DNA from: CADEDV01 sp964412375
GTDB lineage: Bacteria > Bacteroidota > Bacteroidia > Chitinophagales > Chitinophagaceae
DNA: 64,000 nt
Assembly (NCBI GenBank): GCA_964412375.1
Contig: CAYPOD010000006.1
Span: 62,001-126,000 of the forward strand
Direction: 5' to 3'
Under the pieces are notes generated by a model. The model was not told where the DNA came from. It saw only the letters and a program-made list of their open reading frames with translations, and searched no databases. The position numbers and the translations under genes are program-made. This document shows, one piece after another, positions 35,015 to 43,399 of the stretch; the stretch's first letter is position 1; each line of letters begins with the position of its first letter.

Positions 35015-36027
35015 TGGAGAATTTCAGCGCTACAACTGATGAACTGAATAACGGAGAACAACAGCCTGCCGGTGAAGAAAGATTAGCCTGCCCGCCGAAA
35101 TTTCAGAAACAGGAGCAGCACCCGGCCAATGTCTGGGTCAAGTCCATCATCAGTCTTGCCCTTTACCTGGTGCTGGGCTATTATATCTTTCACAGCTTCA
35201 CAATGCTGCTGCTGATCACTGCCATTGTTATTTTACATGAACTGGGCCATTTTATAGCCATGAAATTTTTTCGCTATAATGAACTGGGCATTTTCTTCAT
35301 TCCGCTGCTCGGGGCATATGTTTCCGGAACAAAAAGAGAAGTGTCGCAAAAAGAATCTGCCATCATCCTGCTGGCGGGTCCCTTGCCGGGCATCATACTT
35401 GGGATTGTGTTTTACCTGCTGTGGCAGCAAAACCCCTATCTCGAAGTTGCAGGTATTTCGTTTTATCACATTTCATTGCTGCTGATATTTTTGAACCTGA
35501 TCAACCTGTTTCCGGTATATCCGCTGGATGGCGGCCAGTTACTCAACCGGGTTTTCCTGGATGAAGAAAGCTGGGTCGGCAAATTGTTTGTATGGCTTTC
35601 TATTGCGTTTTTAGTGTGGGTGGCCTGGAAACTGCAATTCTGGGTGTTGCTCATTTTCCCGGCTATGATGCTGTTGCGACTGCAGGGTGATAAAAAATTT
35701 GACGCTGTTGAAAAAAGAATAGAAACAGAAGGTATCAATGCTGATGTTTCATACGAAGACCTGAAAGATGAAGATTACTGGAAGATCCGTAATATACTGA
35801 TTGAAGAACATCCTTCTTTCCGGGAGTTTAATATCACACCTCCGTATGCATTTCATCCAAGAGAAGAGAAAATAATGACAACCATTCAAAGCCTCTTACA
35901 TCGTCACCTGATACAGGATGTTTCAGTTGCAGGCAAAATACTGATCGTCGCCATTTGCCTGGCTGCATTTGCTTCACCCTGGCTGCTGAATATGGATATG
36001 AGTTTCTTTAACCGGTTTGGATTTTAA
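35014..36027 (+). CDS. Site-2 protease family (M50) membrane metalloprotease
   Basis: A 337-residue polytopic protein. The zinc motif HELGHFIAMKFF lies in the second hydrophobic segment, and the third ligand is in NLFPVYPLDGGQLL. The arrangement is that of small S2P-like proteases without PDZ domains. The cytosolic segment about residues 230-300 is charged. Substrate unknown. Translationally coupled to the thioesterase (TGATG overlap) and convergent by 4 bp with the next gene. Confidence 0.9.
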   Translation: MENFSATTDELNNGEQQPAGEERLACPPKFQKQEQHPANVWVKSIISLALYLVLGYYIFHSFTMLLLITAIVILHELGHFIAMKFFRYNELGIFFIPLLGAYVSGTKREVSQKESAIILLAGPLPGIILGIVFYLLWQQNPYLEVAGISFYHISLLLIFLNLINLFPVYPLDGGQLLNRVFLDEESWVGKLFVWLSIAFLVWVAWKLQFWVLLIFPAMMLLRLQGDKKFDAVEKRIETEGINADVSYEDLKDEDYWKIRNILIEEHPSFREFNITPPYAFHPREEKIMTTIQSLLHRHLIQDVSVAGKILIVAICLAAFASPWLLNMDMSFFNRFGF

Positions 36028-36452
36028 ACCCGGTAATAATCAATGCGCCAGTTTTGTACCGCTTGTTTGATTTGCGTTTGTGTAAGTTTTTCTTCTACCG
36101 CTCTTTTGGCCAATGCCGGCATTTCCTCATCGCTTGCAAAACGAAGTGCGATGATCTGCCCCAATCTTAGTTGTTTATCCAATGGCTTACCGGTGAGAAT
36201 AAAATGACGGAAATTTTCTTCTGCCCTGATAGCCCTGTCCTGTGCCTGCAAGGCAAAACGGCGGGCAAACCAGAATAAGCTGATCAATACAATAAAAACA
36301 ATCAACAATAAAGAGGCTGAATAAATATGCTCGTCGGGTACACGTAGAAAATTAATGATACTGCCGATCAATCCTGCCAATATCAGGAAAGCTGTGATAC
36401 CATGATAAGCAGGAACATAGCGCCGGTGATTTTTAAAATTTTGTTCTGGCAT
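36024..36452 (-). CDS. DUF6526-like membrane protein
   Basis: A 142-residue protein starting MPEQNFKNHRRYVPAYHGIT, with two hydrophobic helices (about 19-37 and 45-63) and a charged cytosolic tail LRFASDEEMPALAKRAVEEKLT. The opening motif and layout match a Bacteroidota family labelled DUF6526. Function unknown. Confidence 0.75.
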   Translation of the reverse strand: MPEQNFKNHRRYVPAYHGITAFLILAGLIGSIINFLRVPDEHIYSASLLLIVFIVLISLFWFARRFALQAQDRAIRAEENFRHFILTGKPLDKQLRLGQIIALRFASDEEMPALAKRAVEEKLTQTQIKQAVQNWRIDYYRV

Positions 36453-36504
36453 AATATATATTTTTGAACGAACTCAAGTTAACCCATTCTGCTGACACTG
36501 TGAG

Positions 36505-37899
36505 TTATTTAAGTGCATCCAGCACTTTATACATTTTGCTTACAAGACCAGAAGCTGATCCGCTGTAATTATTGACCAGGTAAGAAAAGATATATTCTTT
36601 GCCATCTTTTGCTTTATGGTATCCGCAAAATCCTTTCACTCCCCTTATAGTTCCGCTTTTCATCTTCATGCCATTGTAATCGGGCAACGAATTGTAGAAC
36701 CAGGGATACCAGTCTTTGGTCTTTGCGTATTTCAATATATCCACCTGGGCATGGGTGGTGACACGGTTGAGCGGTGAAAGCCCCGAGCCATCCACCATAT
36801 TGAGTTCGTATTTGCTGATACCTTTTTCTTCCCAGAATTTCCGGAGTATTTCTACCCCGTCATCCGTACTGCCAAACCCGTTTTTTTCGTAAGCAAAGGT
36901 TTTCACCAATGCCTCACCATAAAGGTTGATGCTTTTTTTATTGAACCAGTAGATGATGGAATCGAGGGAGGGGGAATAGTGGGTGTGAATATTTTTAAGT
37001 TTGCTTAAATCCGATTTAGCCCCTTGCATATTTCCCCTTACGTAGCTATCATGTTTTACCTCGGCTGAAATATTTCTTGCTTGCAATGCAAAGTGAACAT
37101 CCAACAACAGGCTGCTAACCGGATCACTATTGGCTGCAGAAATAGTAAATCCCTTTTCGCCTGCAGGTATTGAGCCTTTGATCAAATTATCATAATAAAC
37201 ATAGGCATTATCACCCGTTCCTTTTGCAGCAGCCTTTAACTCGTTTATATAATCTGTTTCCTCTTCATCCTTAAAAACCTCTACACTGCTTCCGATGTTA
37301 TCGCCAGATCTTAATTTAAGATCAAACTGGTTTTCTTTCCAGTTTAAGGGGTAAGCACCGGCCCCGTAGTAATTACCTATATCCTGCCAGATCCATCCAT
37401 CAGGGATTGCCTGGTATGAAAACGAACCCGAATTTGTAAGAACAACTCCGCTGATTTGCGATATTCCCCTGCGCTCTATTGCTTCACTCCATTGCTTTAA
37501 AGTTTTTTCCGGGTTAGTTTCCTTCCATCTCCAACTACCTAATGTTGGATCTCCGCTTCCGATAACAAACAAATTACCTTTTAGTTTTCCTTCTTCTATT
37601 TGCCCATCATGATTCAATTCAGTTTTATACCTATAATCCTTCCCCAACAACTCAAAAGCCGTCACACTGGTAATGATCTTTTGTGTAGAAGCCGGGGCCA
37701 GTCCGATCTGGGAGTTTTTATCAAACACTACTTTACCTGTAGCCGCATCTATCACATACAAAGAAGAAATAGCATGTTTCAACTGGCTGTCGGCTTCAAA
37801 CTGCTGAAAGGCCTTTTGCAATTTTTGGGAAATTGCCTGGGCCCATAAACCAGCAACCAGCAAGAAGCAACCAGCAACAAGTAAGAAAACTTTTTTCAT
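36505..37899 (-). CDS. dacB: D-alanyl-D-alanine carboxypeptidase/endopeptidase (PBP4, S13)
   Basis: A 464-residue periplasmic enzyme that trims peptidoglycan stem peptides. Motifs: PASTQKIIT (SxxK), KSINLYGEALVKT (SxN) and MKSGTIRGV (KSG). The long insert between SxxK and SxN typical of the family is present. The signal peptide core (LLVAGCFLLVAGLWA) is a visible 7-residue duplication produced by 7-bp DNA repeats. Confidence 0.94.
   Translation of the reverse strand: MKKVFLLVAGCFLLVAGLWAQAISQKLQKAFQQFEADSQLKHAISSLYVIDAATGKVVFDKNSQIGLAPASTQKIITSVTAFELLGKDYRYKTELNHDGQIEEGKLKGNLFVIGSGDPTLGSWRWKETNPEKTLKQWSEAIERRGISQISGVVLTNSGSFSYQAIPDGWIWQDIGNYYGAGAYPLNWKENQFDLKLRSGDNIGSSVEVFKDEEETDYINELKAAAKGTGDNAYVYYDNLIKGSIPAGEKGFTISAANSDPVSSLLLDVHFALQARNISAEVKHDSYVRGNMQGAKSDLSKLKNIHTHYSPSLDSIIYWFNKKSINLYGEALVKTFAYEKNGFGSTDDGVEILRKFWEEKGISKYELNMVDGSGLSPLNRVTTHAQVDILKYAKTKDWYPWFYNSLPDYNGMKMKSGTIRGVKGFCGYHKAKDGKEYIFSYLVNNYSGSASGLVSKMYKVLDALK
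37848..37889 (-). repeat. Heptamer tandem repeat encoding the DacB signal peptide
   Basis: Six 7-bp units (plus-strand reading AACCAGC, AACCAGC, AAGAAGC, AACCAGC, AACAAGT, AAGAAAA). Three units equal 21 bp or 7 codons, which explains the repeated LLVAG in the protein. Confidence 0.85.
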
Positions 37900-37912
37900 A
37901 GTTCTGTGGTTA

Positions 37913-37920
37913 TAACTTTG
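37913..37920 (+). promoter_or_regulatory. Bacteroidota -7 promoter element (cinA)
   Basis: TAACTTTG, an exact TAnnTTTG match, 42 bp before the cinA start. Confidence 0.5.
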
Positions 37921-37961
37921 CCGACAAATTACTTCATTTCGTATTAATCATATCCTAATAA

Positions 37962-39722
37962 ATGAGTGCCGCTAACATTAATGCTTCCATCATCACCATC
38001 GGCGACGAATTGCTCATCGGCCAGACCATTGACACCAACAGTGCTTTTATTGCACAGGAACTAAACAAGATTGGTGTGTGGGTACGCCGTCGGGTAGCCG
38101 TGGGTGATGACTACAATGAAATCTGGCAGGCCCTCGATGAAGAAAGCCGGGATTCACAGATAATCATCATCACAGGCGGCCTCGGCCCAACAGCTGATGA
38201 TATTACCAAGCCGCTGCTTTGTGATTATTTTGGCGGCAAACTGGTTGTGGATGAAAATGTGCTGAACCATGTAAAGTATCTTTTTGAAAAAATTTACCGT
38301 CGCCCGGGGCCGATACTCGAAAGAAACCTGAAACAGGCAGAGGTACCGGATAATTGTATTGTGCTGCACAATGCAAGAGGGTCGGCGCCGGGGATGTGGT
38401 TTAAAAGCCCTCCTGCCCAAGAGAAGGCCCCCCTAAATCCCCCACAAGGGGGGAAGTCTCAAAGTTTGAAAGCTGATCCCCTTTATCTGACTGCCAGTCC
38501 TGAATCCTACACATTACTTAAAAATTTTGTTGCACAGCACCGAAAAAATCCTACAGAAGCAGAAAGTGTTTTATGGGAAATCGTTCGGGGAAGAAAAATG
38601 GCCGGTTATAAATTCAGAAGGCAGCATATAATCAATAACTACATTGCCGACTTTGTTTCGCTACGGGAGAAACTTGTCATTGAAGTAGACGGCTTATATC
38701 ATCAGCTTCCGGAAAATAAAAAAACCGACAAGGAAAGAACGGAAGACTTAAATAAGCTTGGCTTTAAAGTCATACGATTTACCAATGAACAGGTATTAAA
38801 GGATACAGATAATGTAATTAATGAAATAGTCCGGTGGCTGAAAGAAAGGAATACTGAACTGTCTGAGTCCAAAGTCCCCCCAAGAGGGGGATTTAGGGGG
38901 GCTAACCGGATCTTTATTTCACTACCCGGCGTTCCCCACGAAATGAAAGGCCTCATGATCAATGAAGTGATCCCAAGACTGCTGGATGAATTTGATTTGC
39001 CCGCTATTGTTCACAGAACAGCTTTCACTGCCGGGGTTGGAGAATCTATTATCGCTGAACTGCTGATTGACTTCGAAGCTAAGTTGCCGTCACATATCAA
39101 ACTCGCTTACTTACCGAATTATGGCATGGTGAAACTGCGGCTCACTTCGCATGGCAACAGCAAAGAAGAAGTGGAAAAAGAACTGTTACCTTATTTTGAA
39201 GAACTGCAGGTTCTCGTAAAGGAATATTTAGTGACCAATGAAGATGAGGGACTGGAAGTAGTGATAGGAAAAATATTGAAAGCCAGAAATAAAACGATGG
39301 GCACAGCAGAAAGTTGTACCGGTGGTTTTATTGCTCATCTTATCACTTCCGTTGCGGGTTCATCCGCCTACTATAAAGGTTCGGTAGTCAGTTATGCCAA
39401 TGAAGTAAAGGAAAATGTGCTGGGGGTGCAACATGATACTTTGTTGAGCGTTGGTGCGGTGAGTGAAGAAACGGTGATACAAATGGTAAAGGGAGCGATC
39501 CAAACATTGAATGTGGACTATGCCCTTGCTACCTCAGGAATTATGGGGCCCGATGGCGGCAGCGAAGAAAAACCCGTAGGCACGGTTTGGATTGCCGCCG
39601 GCAATATAGAAAAAGTTGAAACCATAAAGCTGAATCTCCGGTTTGACCGGCAGCGGAATATCAGTATGACAGCTGCAAATGCCTTGAATTTTTTGCGAAA
39701 GTTCATTAATTCCGGTTCCTGA
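37962..39722 (+). CDS. cinA: CinA-like protein with an in-frame DUF559 endonuclease insertion
   Basis: A 586-residue protein; CinA proteins are usually about 415. The N-terminal molybdopterin-binding-like domain (IITIGDELLIGQTIDTNSAFIA, ITGGLGPTADDITK) and the C-terminal nicotinamide-nucleotide amidohydrolase domain (GTAESCTGGFIAHLIT, SVVSYANEVKENVLGV, SGIMGPDGGSEEKPVGTV) are intact. Between GMWF (residue about 147) and RIFISLPGVPHEMK (about 315), where relatives have a few loop residues, sits an extra stretch of about 165 residues with a DUF559 domain (KMAGYKFRRQHIINNYIADF, KLVIEVDGLYHQ, LGFKVIRFTNEQVL). No stop or frameshift occurs. The host protein may still fold around the insert, which lies in a surface loop next to the active site. 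Confidence 0.93.
   Translation: MSAANINASIITIGDELLIGQTIDTNSAFIAQELNKIGVWVRRRVAVGDDYNEIWQALDEESRDSQIIIITGGLGPTADDITKPLLCDYFGGKLVVDENVLNHVKYLFEKIYRRPGPILERNLKQAEVPDNCIVLHNARGSAPGMWFKSPPAQEKAPLNPPQGGKSQSLKADPLYLTASPESYTLLKNFVAQHRKNPTEAESVLWEIVRGRKMAGYKFRRQHIINNYIADFVSLREKLVIEVDGLYHQLPENKKTDKERTEDLNKLGFKVIRFTNEQVLKDTDNVINEIVRWLKERNTELSESKVPPRGGFRGANRIFISLPGVPHEMKGLMINEVIPRLLDEFDLPAIVHRTAFTAGVGESIIAELLIDFEAKLPSHIKLAYLPNYGMVKLRLTSHGNSKEEVEKELLPYFEELQVLVKEYLVTNEDEGLEVVIGKILKARNKTMGTAESCTGGFIAHLITSVAGSSAYYKGSVVSYANEVKENVLGVQHDTLLSVGAVSEETVIQMVKGAIQTLNVDYALATSGIMGPDGGSEEKPVGTVWIAAGNIEKVETIKLNLRFDRQRNISMTAANALNFLRKFINSGS
38427..38902 (+). mobile_element. Candidate DUF559-bearing insertion element with inverted hairpin ends
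   Basis: The 476-bp unit starts with GCCCCCCTAAATCCCCC (38427-38443) and ends with its exact reverse complement (38886-38902). Inward of each copy is a second G-run or C-run, so each end can fold on itself (CCCCC-ACAA-GGGGG on the left, CCCCC-AAGA-GGGGG on the right). Between them is one open frame, continuous with cinA, encoding a DUF559/Vsr-like endonuclease domain of about 115 residues with FRRQH, ADF and IEVDG in place. No ATG lies before the domain core. No transposase and no clear target duplication is seen. Mobility is inferred from the ends and the clean placement in a host gene. Confidence 0.7.
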
Positions 39723-39751
39723 CAGTAGGGGATCAATTACCCGGAATCCTT

Positions 39752-39759
39752 TACCTTTG
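39752..39759 (+). promoter_or_regulatory. Bacteroidota -7 promoter element (E2 gene)
   Basis: TACCTTTG, an exact TAnnTTTG match, 95 bp before the E2 start. Confidence 0.5.
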
Positions 39760-39815
39760 ACCCGAACGATTGTTATTACCGGCTCCCTATTTTAGGACTG
39801 CCGACAGCAGAAGTA

Positions 39816-39850
39816 CAATCGAAAATCGTAAATCTAAAATCAGAAATACT
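39816..39850 (+). repeat. Heptamer tandem repeat upstream of the E2 gene
   Basis: Five 7-bp units (CAATCGA, AAATCGT, AAATCTA, AAATCAG, AAATACT) end 3 bp before the E2 ATG and so form the end of its 5' untranslated region. Confidence 0.75.
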
Positions 39851-39853
39851 AAT

Positions 39854-41215
39854 ATGGCTGTTGTTGATCTGGTAATGCCAAAACTGGGCGAAAGTATCAT
39901 GGAAGCCACTATCCTGAAATGGCACAAACAGCCCGGAGATTCCGTGAAGATGGATGAAACAGTGCTGGAAATAGCCACTGACAAGGTGGATAGTGAAGTT
40001 CCCAGCACAGCTGCGGGTGTGATAGAAGAGATTCTTTTCAATATCAATGATGTGGTGCCTATTGGTACTGTCATTGCAAGGATAAAAACCAGTGCTGTTG
40101 AAACCGTATCATCCTCGCCGGTCGTATCTGCACCGGTGAAAGAAACGCAGTTGGTGCAACCAGCACAAGAAGCTTTGGTAGTGGAAACAATACAGCGACC
40201 TGCAACCAGTATTCAACATCAGACAACCAATGGCTCTTCCAACAGATTCTACTCACCACTGGTGCTTAACATCGCCGCCAGCGAAGGCATCAGTATGACG
40301 GAACTGGAAAAAATCCCGGGCACAGGCAATGAAGGAAGAGTGACGAAGAAAGATATTTTGCAGTACGTGAGTGAGCGGAAGTCGGGAGTTGGGAGTCGGG
40401 AGTCAGGAGTCAGGAGTCAAAGTGAGACGATGGTGATTCCTGTTGCGAAAGTAGAACAGCAACAAACATCTTCTGCAGGTTCAGGACAACTGACAACTTA
40501 CACTGGTAACGTGGAGATCATCGAAATGGACCGGATGCGGAAGCTGATCGCCGATCATATGGTGAAAAGCAAGCAAACCAGTCCGCATGTCACCAGCTTC
40601 ACCGAAGCCGATGTGACCAACCTGGTGATGTGGCGGGATAAAGTGAAAAAGGAATTTGAAAAAAGAGAAAACACCAAGATCACTTTCACTCCCCTATTCA
40701 TTGAAGCCATCGTTCGTTGTATTAAAAAGTTTCCGCTGATCAATAGTTCGCTGGACGGATATAATATCATTGTGAAAAAAGATATCAATATCGGGATGGC
40801 CACTGCGCTTCCTTCCGGCAATCTTATTGTTCCGGTGATTAAAAACGCCGACCAGTTAAATCTGGTAGGTCTTGCCAAACAGGTAAATCATCTTGCTGAT
40901 GCAGCCCGCAACGGCAAGTTGAAAGCCGATGACACATCCGGTGGTACTTTCACCCTCACCAATGTAGGCACTTTCGGCAGCCTGATGGGAACCCCCATCA
41001 TCAACCAGCCGCAGGTGGCTATCATGGCTGTCGGAGCAATCAAGAAAAGACCAGTTGTGATTGAAACACCGCATGGCGACAGTATTGCTATCCGCCACAT
41101 GATGTACCTCAGCATGAGCTATGATCACCGCATTGTGGACGGAAGCCTTGGCGCCACTTTCTTAACAGCTGTGGCAAAAGAACTGGAGAATTTTAATGCC
41201 GACAGGGATTTTTGA
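39854..41215 (+). CDS. 2-oxoacid dehydrogenase E2 (dihydrolipoamide acyltransferase)
   Basis: A 453-residue acyltransferase. Lipoyl domain residues 1-80 with the modified lysine in EIATDKVDSEV; E3-binding domain about 137-175 (FYSPLVLNIAASEGISMTELEKI, GNEGRVTKKDIL); catalytic domain from about 220 with the active-site SYDHRIVDGSLG. It is most like the 2-oxoglutarate or branched-chain E2 group; the acyl substrate cannot be fixed without E1 neighbours. The linker between the E3-binding and catalytic domains is partly encoded by 7-bp repeats. ATG 39854 begins the lipoyl domain (MAVVDLVMPKLGE). Confidence 0.93.
   Translation: MAVVDLVMPKLGESIMEATILKWHKQPGDSVKMDETVLEIATDKVDSEVPSTAAGVIEEILFNINDVVPIGTVIARIKTSAVETVSSSPVVSAPVKETQLVQPAQEALVVETIQRPATSIQHQTTNGSSNRFYSPLVLNIAASEGISMTELEKIPGTGNEGRVTKKDILQYVSERKSGVGSRESGVRSQSETMVIPVAKVEQQQTSSAGSGQLTTYTGNVEIIEMDRMRKLIADHMVKSKQTSPHVTSFTEADVTNLVMWRDKVKKEFEKRENTKITFTPLFIEAIVRCIKKFPLINSSLDGYNIIVKKDINIGMATALPSGNLIVPVIKNADQLNLVGLAKQVNHLADAARNGKLKADDTSGGTFTLTNVGTFGSLMGTPIINQPQVAIMAVGAIKKRPVVIETPHGDSIAIRHMMYLSMSYDHRIVDGSLGATFLTAVAKELENFNADRDF
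40379..40420 (+). repeat. Heptamer tandem repeat in the E2 interdomain linker
   Basis: Six 7-bp units of the form GAGTCNG (AAGTCGG, GAGTTGG, GAGTCGG, GAGTCAG, GAGTCAG, GAGTCAA). Their 42 bp encode 14 residues (KSGVGSRESGVRSQ) of flexible linker without disturbing the frame. Confidence 0.9.
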
Positions 41216-41262
41216 TATGAAAGTACCTGCCATGAAGCAGTGTCCGCATGTATTTTAGTTCT

Positions 41263-41270
41263 ACATTTGA
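41263..41270 (+). promoter_or_regulatory. Bacteroidota -7 promoter element (terC-like gene)
   Basis: TACATTTG, an exact TAnnTTTG match, 19 bp before the start codon, predicting a very short 5' leader. Confidence 0.55.
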
Positions 41271-41288
41271 GGTATAACATTTACCTGC

Positions 41289-42059
41289 ATGGTATTTCCT
41301 GATTTTTCCGATCCATCAGTATGGATCAGTCTGCTCACCCTCACTTTCCTGGAAATCGTATTAGGTGTTGACAACATCATTTTCATTTCCATTGTATCTA
41401 ACAAACTCCCGGAAAGCCAGCAACAAAAGGCCCGCACCATCGGCTTGATGCTGGCTATGGTCTTCAGGATTTTGTTGTTATTGACCATCACCTGGATAAT
41501 CCGGCTCACCACTCCGGTATTCACCCTGTCATTCATTGAAGAGAACGGGCAACCGATCGGCATCAGTTGGAAAGATATTATCCTTTTTCTAGGCGGTGTC
41601 TTCCTGCTGGTGAAAAGCACATTGGAAATACATCACAAGCTCGAAAAATCGGCAAGACCTGCAGGACAGGCTATTTACTCAGCCTTCAGTGCGGTGATAT
41701 TACAGATAGTATTGGTGGATATGATATTCTCTTTTGATTCCATACTTACCGCCGTTGGATTAGTGGATAACGTTATTGTTATGATCATTGCCGTAGTCGT
41801 TTCCATGCTGGTAATGATCGCCTTTGCCGGTGTCATTTCAACTTTCATCAACAGGAACCCGACACTGCAGATGCTGGCCCTTGCCTTCCTGATTGTGATT
41901 GGCATTATGCTGATTGCACAGGCCTTTCACCAGGAGATCAGCAAAGGTTATATCTATACAGCTATGGCTTTCTCCCTGTTTGTGGAATTGCTGAATATGC
42001 GGTTGCGGAGAAATACAGAGAAAGTGCAATTGAACCAGGACAGAGGCAAAAAAAAATAG
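41289..42059 (+). CDS. TerC-family integral membrane protein
   Basis: A 256-residue protein with about seven helices. LEIVLGVDNIIFISIVSNKLP in the first helix and LVDMIFSFDSILTAVGL later carry the conserved Asp/Asn residues of the TerC/Alx family, now linked to manganese or calcium export and metalation of exported proteins. The lysine-rich tail is cytosolic. Single gene. Confidence 0.92.
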   Translation: MVFPDFSDPSVWISLLTLTFLEIVLGVDNIIFISIVSNKLPESQQQKARTIGLMLAMVFRILLLLTITWIIRLTTPVFTLSFIEENGQPIGISWKDIILFLGGVFLLVKSTLEIHHKLEKSARPAGQAIYSAFSAVILQIVLVDMIFSFDSILTAVGLVDNVIVMIIAVVVSMLVMIAFAGVISTFINRNPTLQMLALAFLIVIGIMLIAQAFHQEISKGYIYTAMAFSLFVELLNMRLRRNTEKVQLNQDRGKKK

Positions 42060-42125
42060 CCGGGTTATTTGCTTCTGAACAAACCAACAGTAAAACTGAT
42101 TAAAGAATAAGGCAGCAAGTCAAGC

Positions 42126-43184
42126 TCATTCTGATTTATTCTTTTCCAGGAAAACAGTTTGTGTCGGGAAGGCGAACTCAATACCCTCCTGTTCAAATCG
42201 CTGAAAGATCTCTAGGCAAATGGCCTGGTGGGTATCCATATACACCTTAAAATCGGGAGATTCTACCAGGTAAACAATTTCATAGTTAATGCTGAAATCA
42301 CCGAAAGATTTCAGGTGGGCCCTGTCAAACTCTGCCTGCGGGTGTTTGGTAATGATCCCCTGAATGATACCGGGTATTTTTTCCAGCTTTGCTGCAGGAG
42401 TATAATACACCACTCCAATGCCAAACAGTGCCCTTCTTTTTTCCAATCGTTTAAAATTATTAATTACAGACTTCACCAGTTCGGCATTGGGCATCACTAA
42501 CTGCTGGCCATCTATGCTGCGCACATGCGATGTTTTGATGCCGATCTTTTCTACCGTGCCGCGATGCTCCCCCACCACAATGAAATCACCGACCTCAAAA
42601 GGTTTGTCAAAAAAGATAACAAGATAACTGAACAGATCGCCAAGTATATTCTGCGCAGCAAGAGCAATGGCAATTCCACCTACTCCCAAACCTGCTATCA
42701 AGGTGGTGACATCATAGCCTAGATTATCAACCAGCATGATGATACCCATGATCCAGGTGATCACTTTCACCACCACCAGCATCCCATTGAGCTGGCGGAT
42801 CCGCTCCGGCGGCTCATTCTTCTGCTGCATATATAATTGCAACGCCCCATGGATAATGAAATTGATGAGTCTGATAAAAAAATAAGCTGTCACCACTTTA
42901 ATGGCCACATCGAGCACCTTTTCAAAACGGGGATGCAGGGTGAGGTGAGTGATGATATTGTAATTGATAAAAAGATAGAGATAGGGCAAAAGGAATTTGC
43001 TCACTCCTTTCACCAGCAGGTCATCAAAAATGGTAGCCGTCTTTTCTGTAACCCTTTGCAGGTAGCCGATGAAGTATTTCTTCAGCAGTTTTACAATGAT
43101 CCAGGCCAGCAAAATGCTACCGGCGGCGATCAGGTAATCCTGCACACTGTTGTTCCAATATACCTGTTTAAGCCATTCTTTCAT
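42126..43184 (-). CDS. MscS-family mechanosensitive ion channel
   Basis: A 352-residue inner-membrane channel. About four N-terminal helices are followed by the pore helix GLGVGGIAIALAAQNILGDLFS and the beta domain FEVGDFIVVGEHRGTVEKIGIKTSHVRSIDGQQLVMPNAELV, both diagnostic. It releases solutes under osmotic downshock. Single gene with no obvious partner. Confidence 0.95.
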   Translation of the reverse strand: MKEWLKQVYWNNSVQDYLIAAGSILLAWIIVKLLKKYFIGYLQRVTEKTATIFDDLLVKGVSKFLLPYLYLFINYNIITHLTLHPRFEKVLDVAIKVVTAYFFIRLINFIIHGALQLYMQQKNEPPERIRQLNGMLVVVKVITWIMGIIMLVDNLGYDVTTLIAGLGVGGIAIALAAQNILGDLFSYLVIFFDKPFEVGDFIVVGEHRGTVEKIGIKTSHVRSIDGQQLVMPNAELVKSVINNFKRLEKRRALFGIGVVYYTPAAKLEKIPGIIQGIITKHPQAEFDRAHLKSFGDFSINYEIVYLVESPDFKVYMDTHQAICLEIFQRFEQEGIEFAFPTQTVFLEKNKSE

Positions 43185-43399
43185 AGTTCAATACTGTTTA
43201 TGTTCATCAATCGGTCGCAAACTTCTGCAAATGTACTATGCATTGCCGATAAGCAGCCTGAACGGCAGATGAATCCCGGAAAAGAAAGCATTTGGTCAAG
43301 CTACAACCCCCGTATATCAAAGTAATTTCTCAAGGCCTGCCTGCAGCTTTATTTTACAACTTAATCAGACATATTCAGTCACATTTAAAAGTTTTTACC

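Noticed and set aside
38427..38902. Intein in CinA
   Set aside because: No Cys/Ser/Thr at the junctions, no terminal HN motif and no splicing blocks; only the nuclease-like domain is present.
38427..38902. Conventional insertion sequence in cinA
   Set aside because: No transposase frame; the only frame is the DUF559 domain, and it is continuous with cinA.
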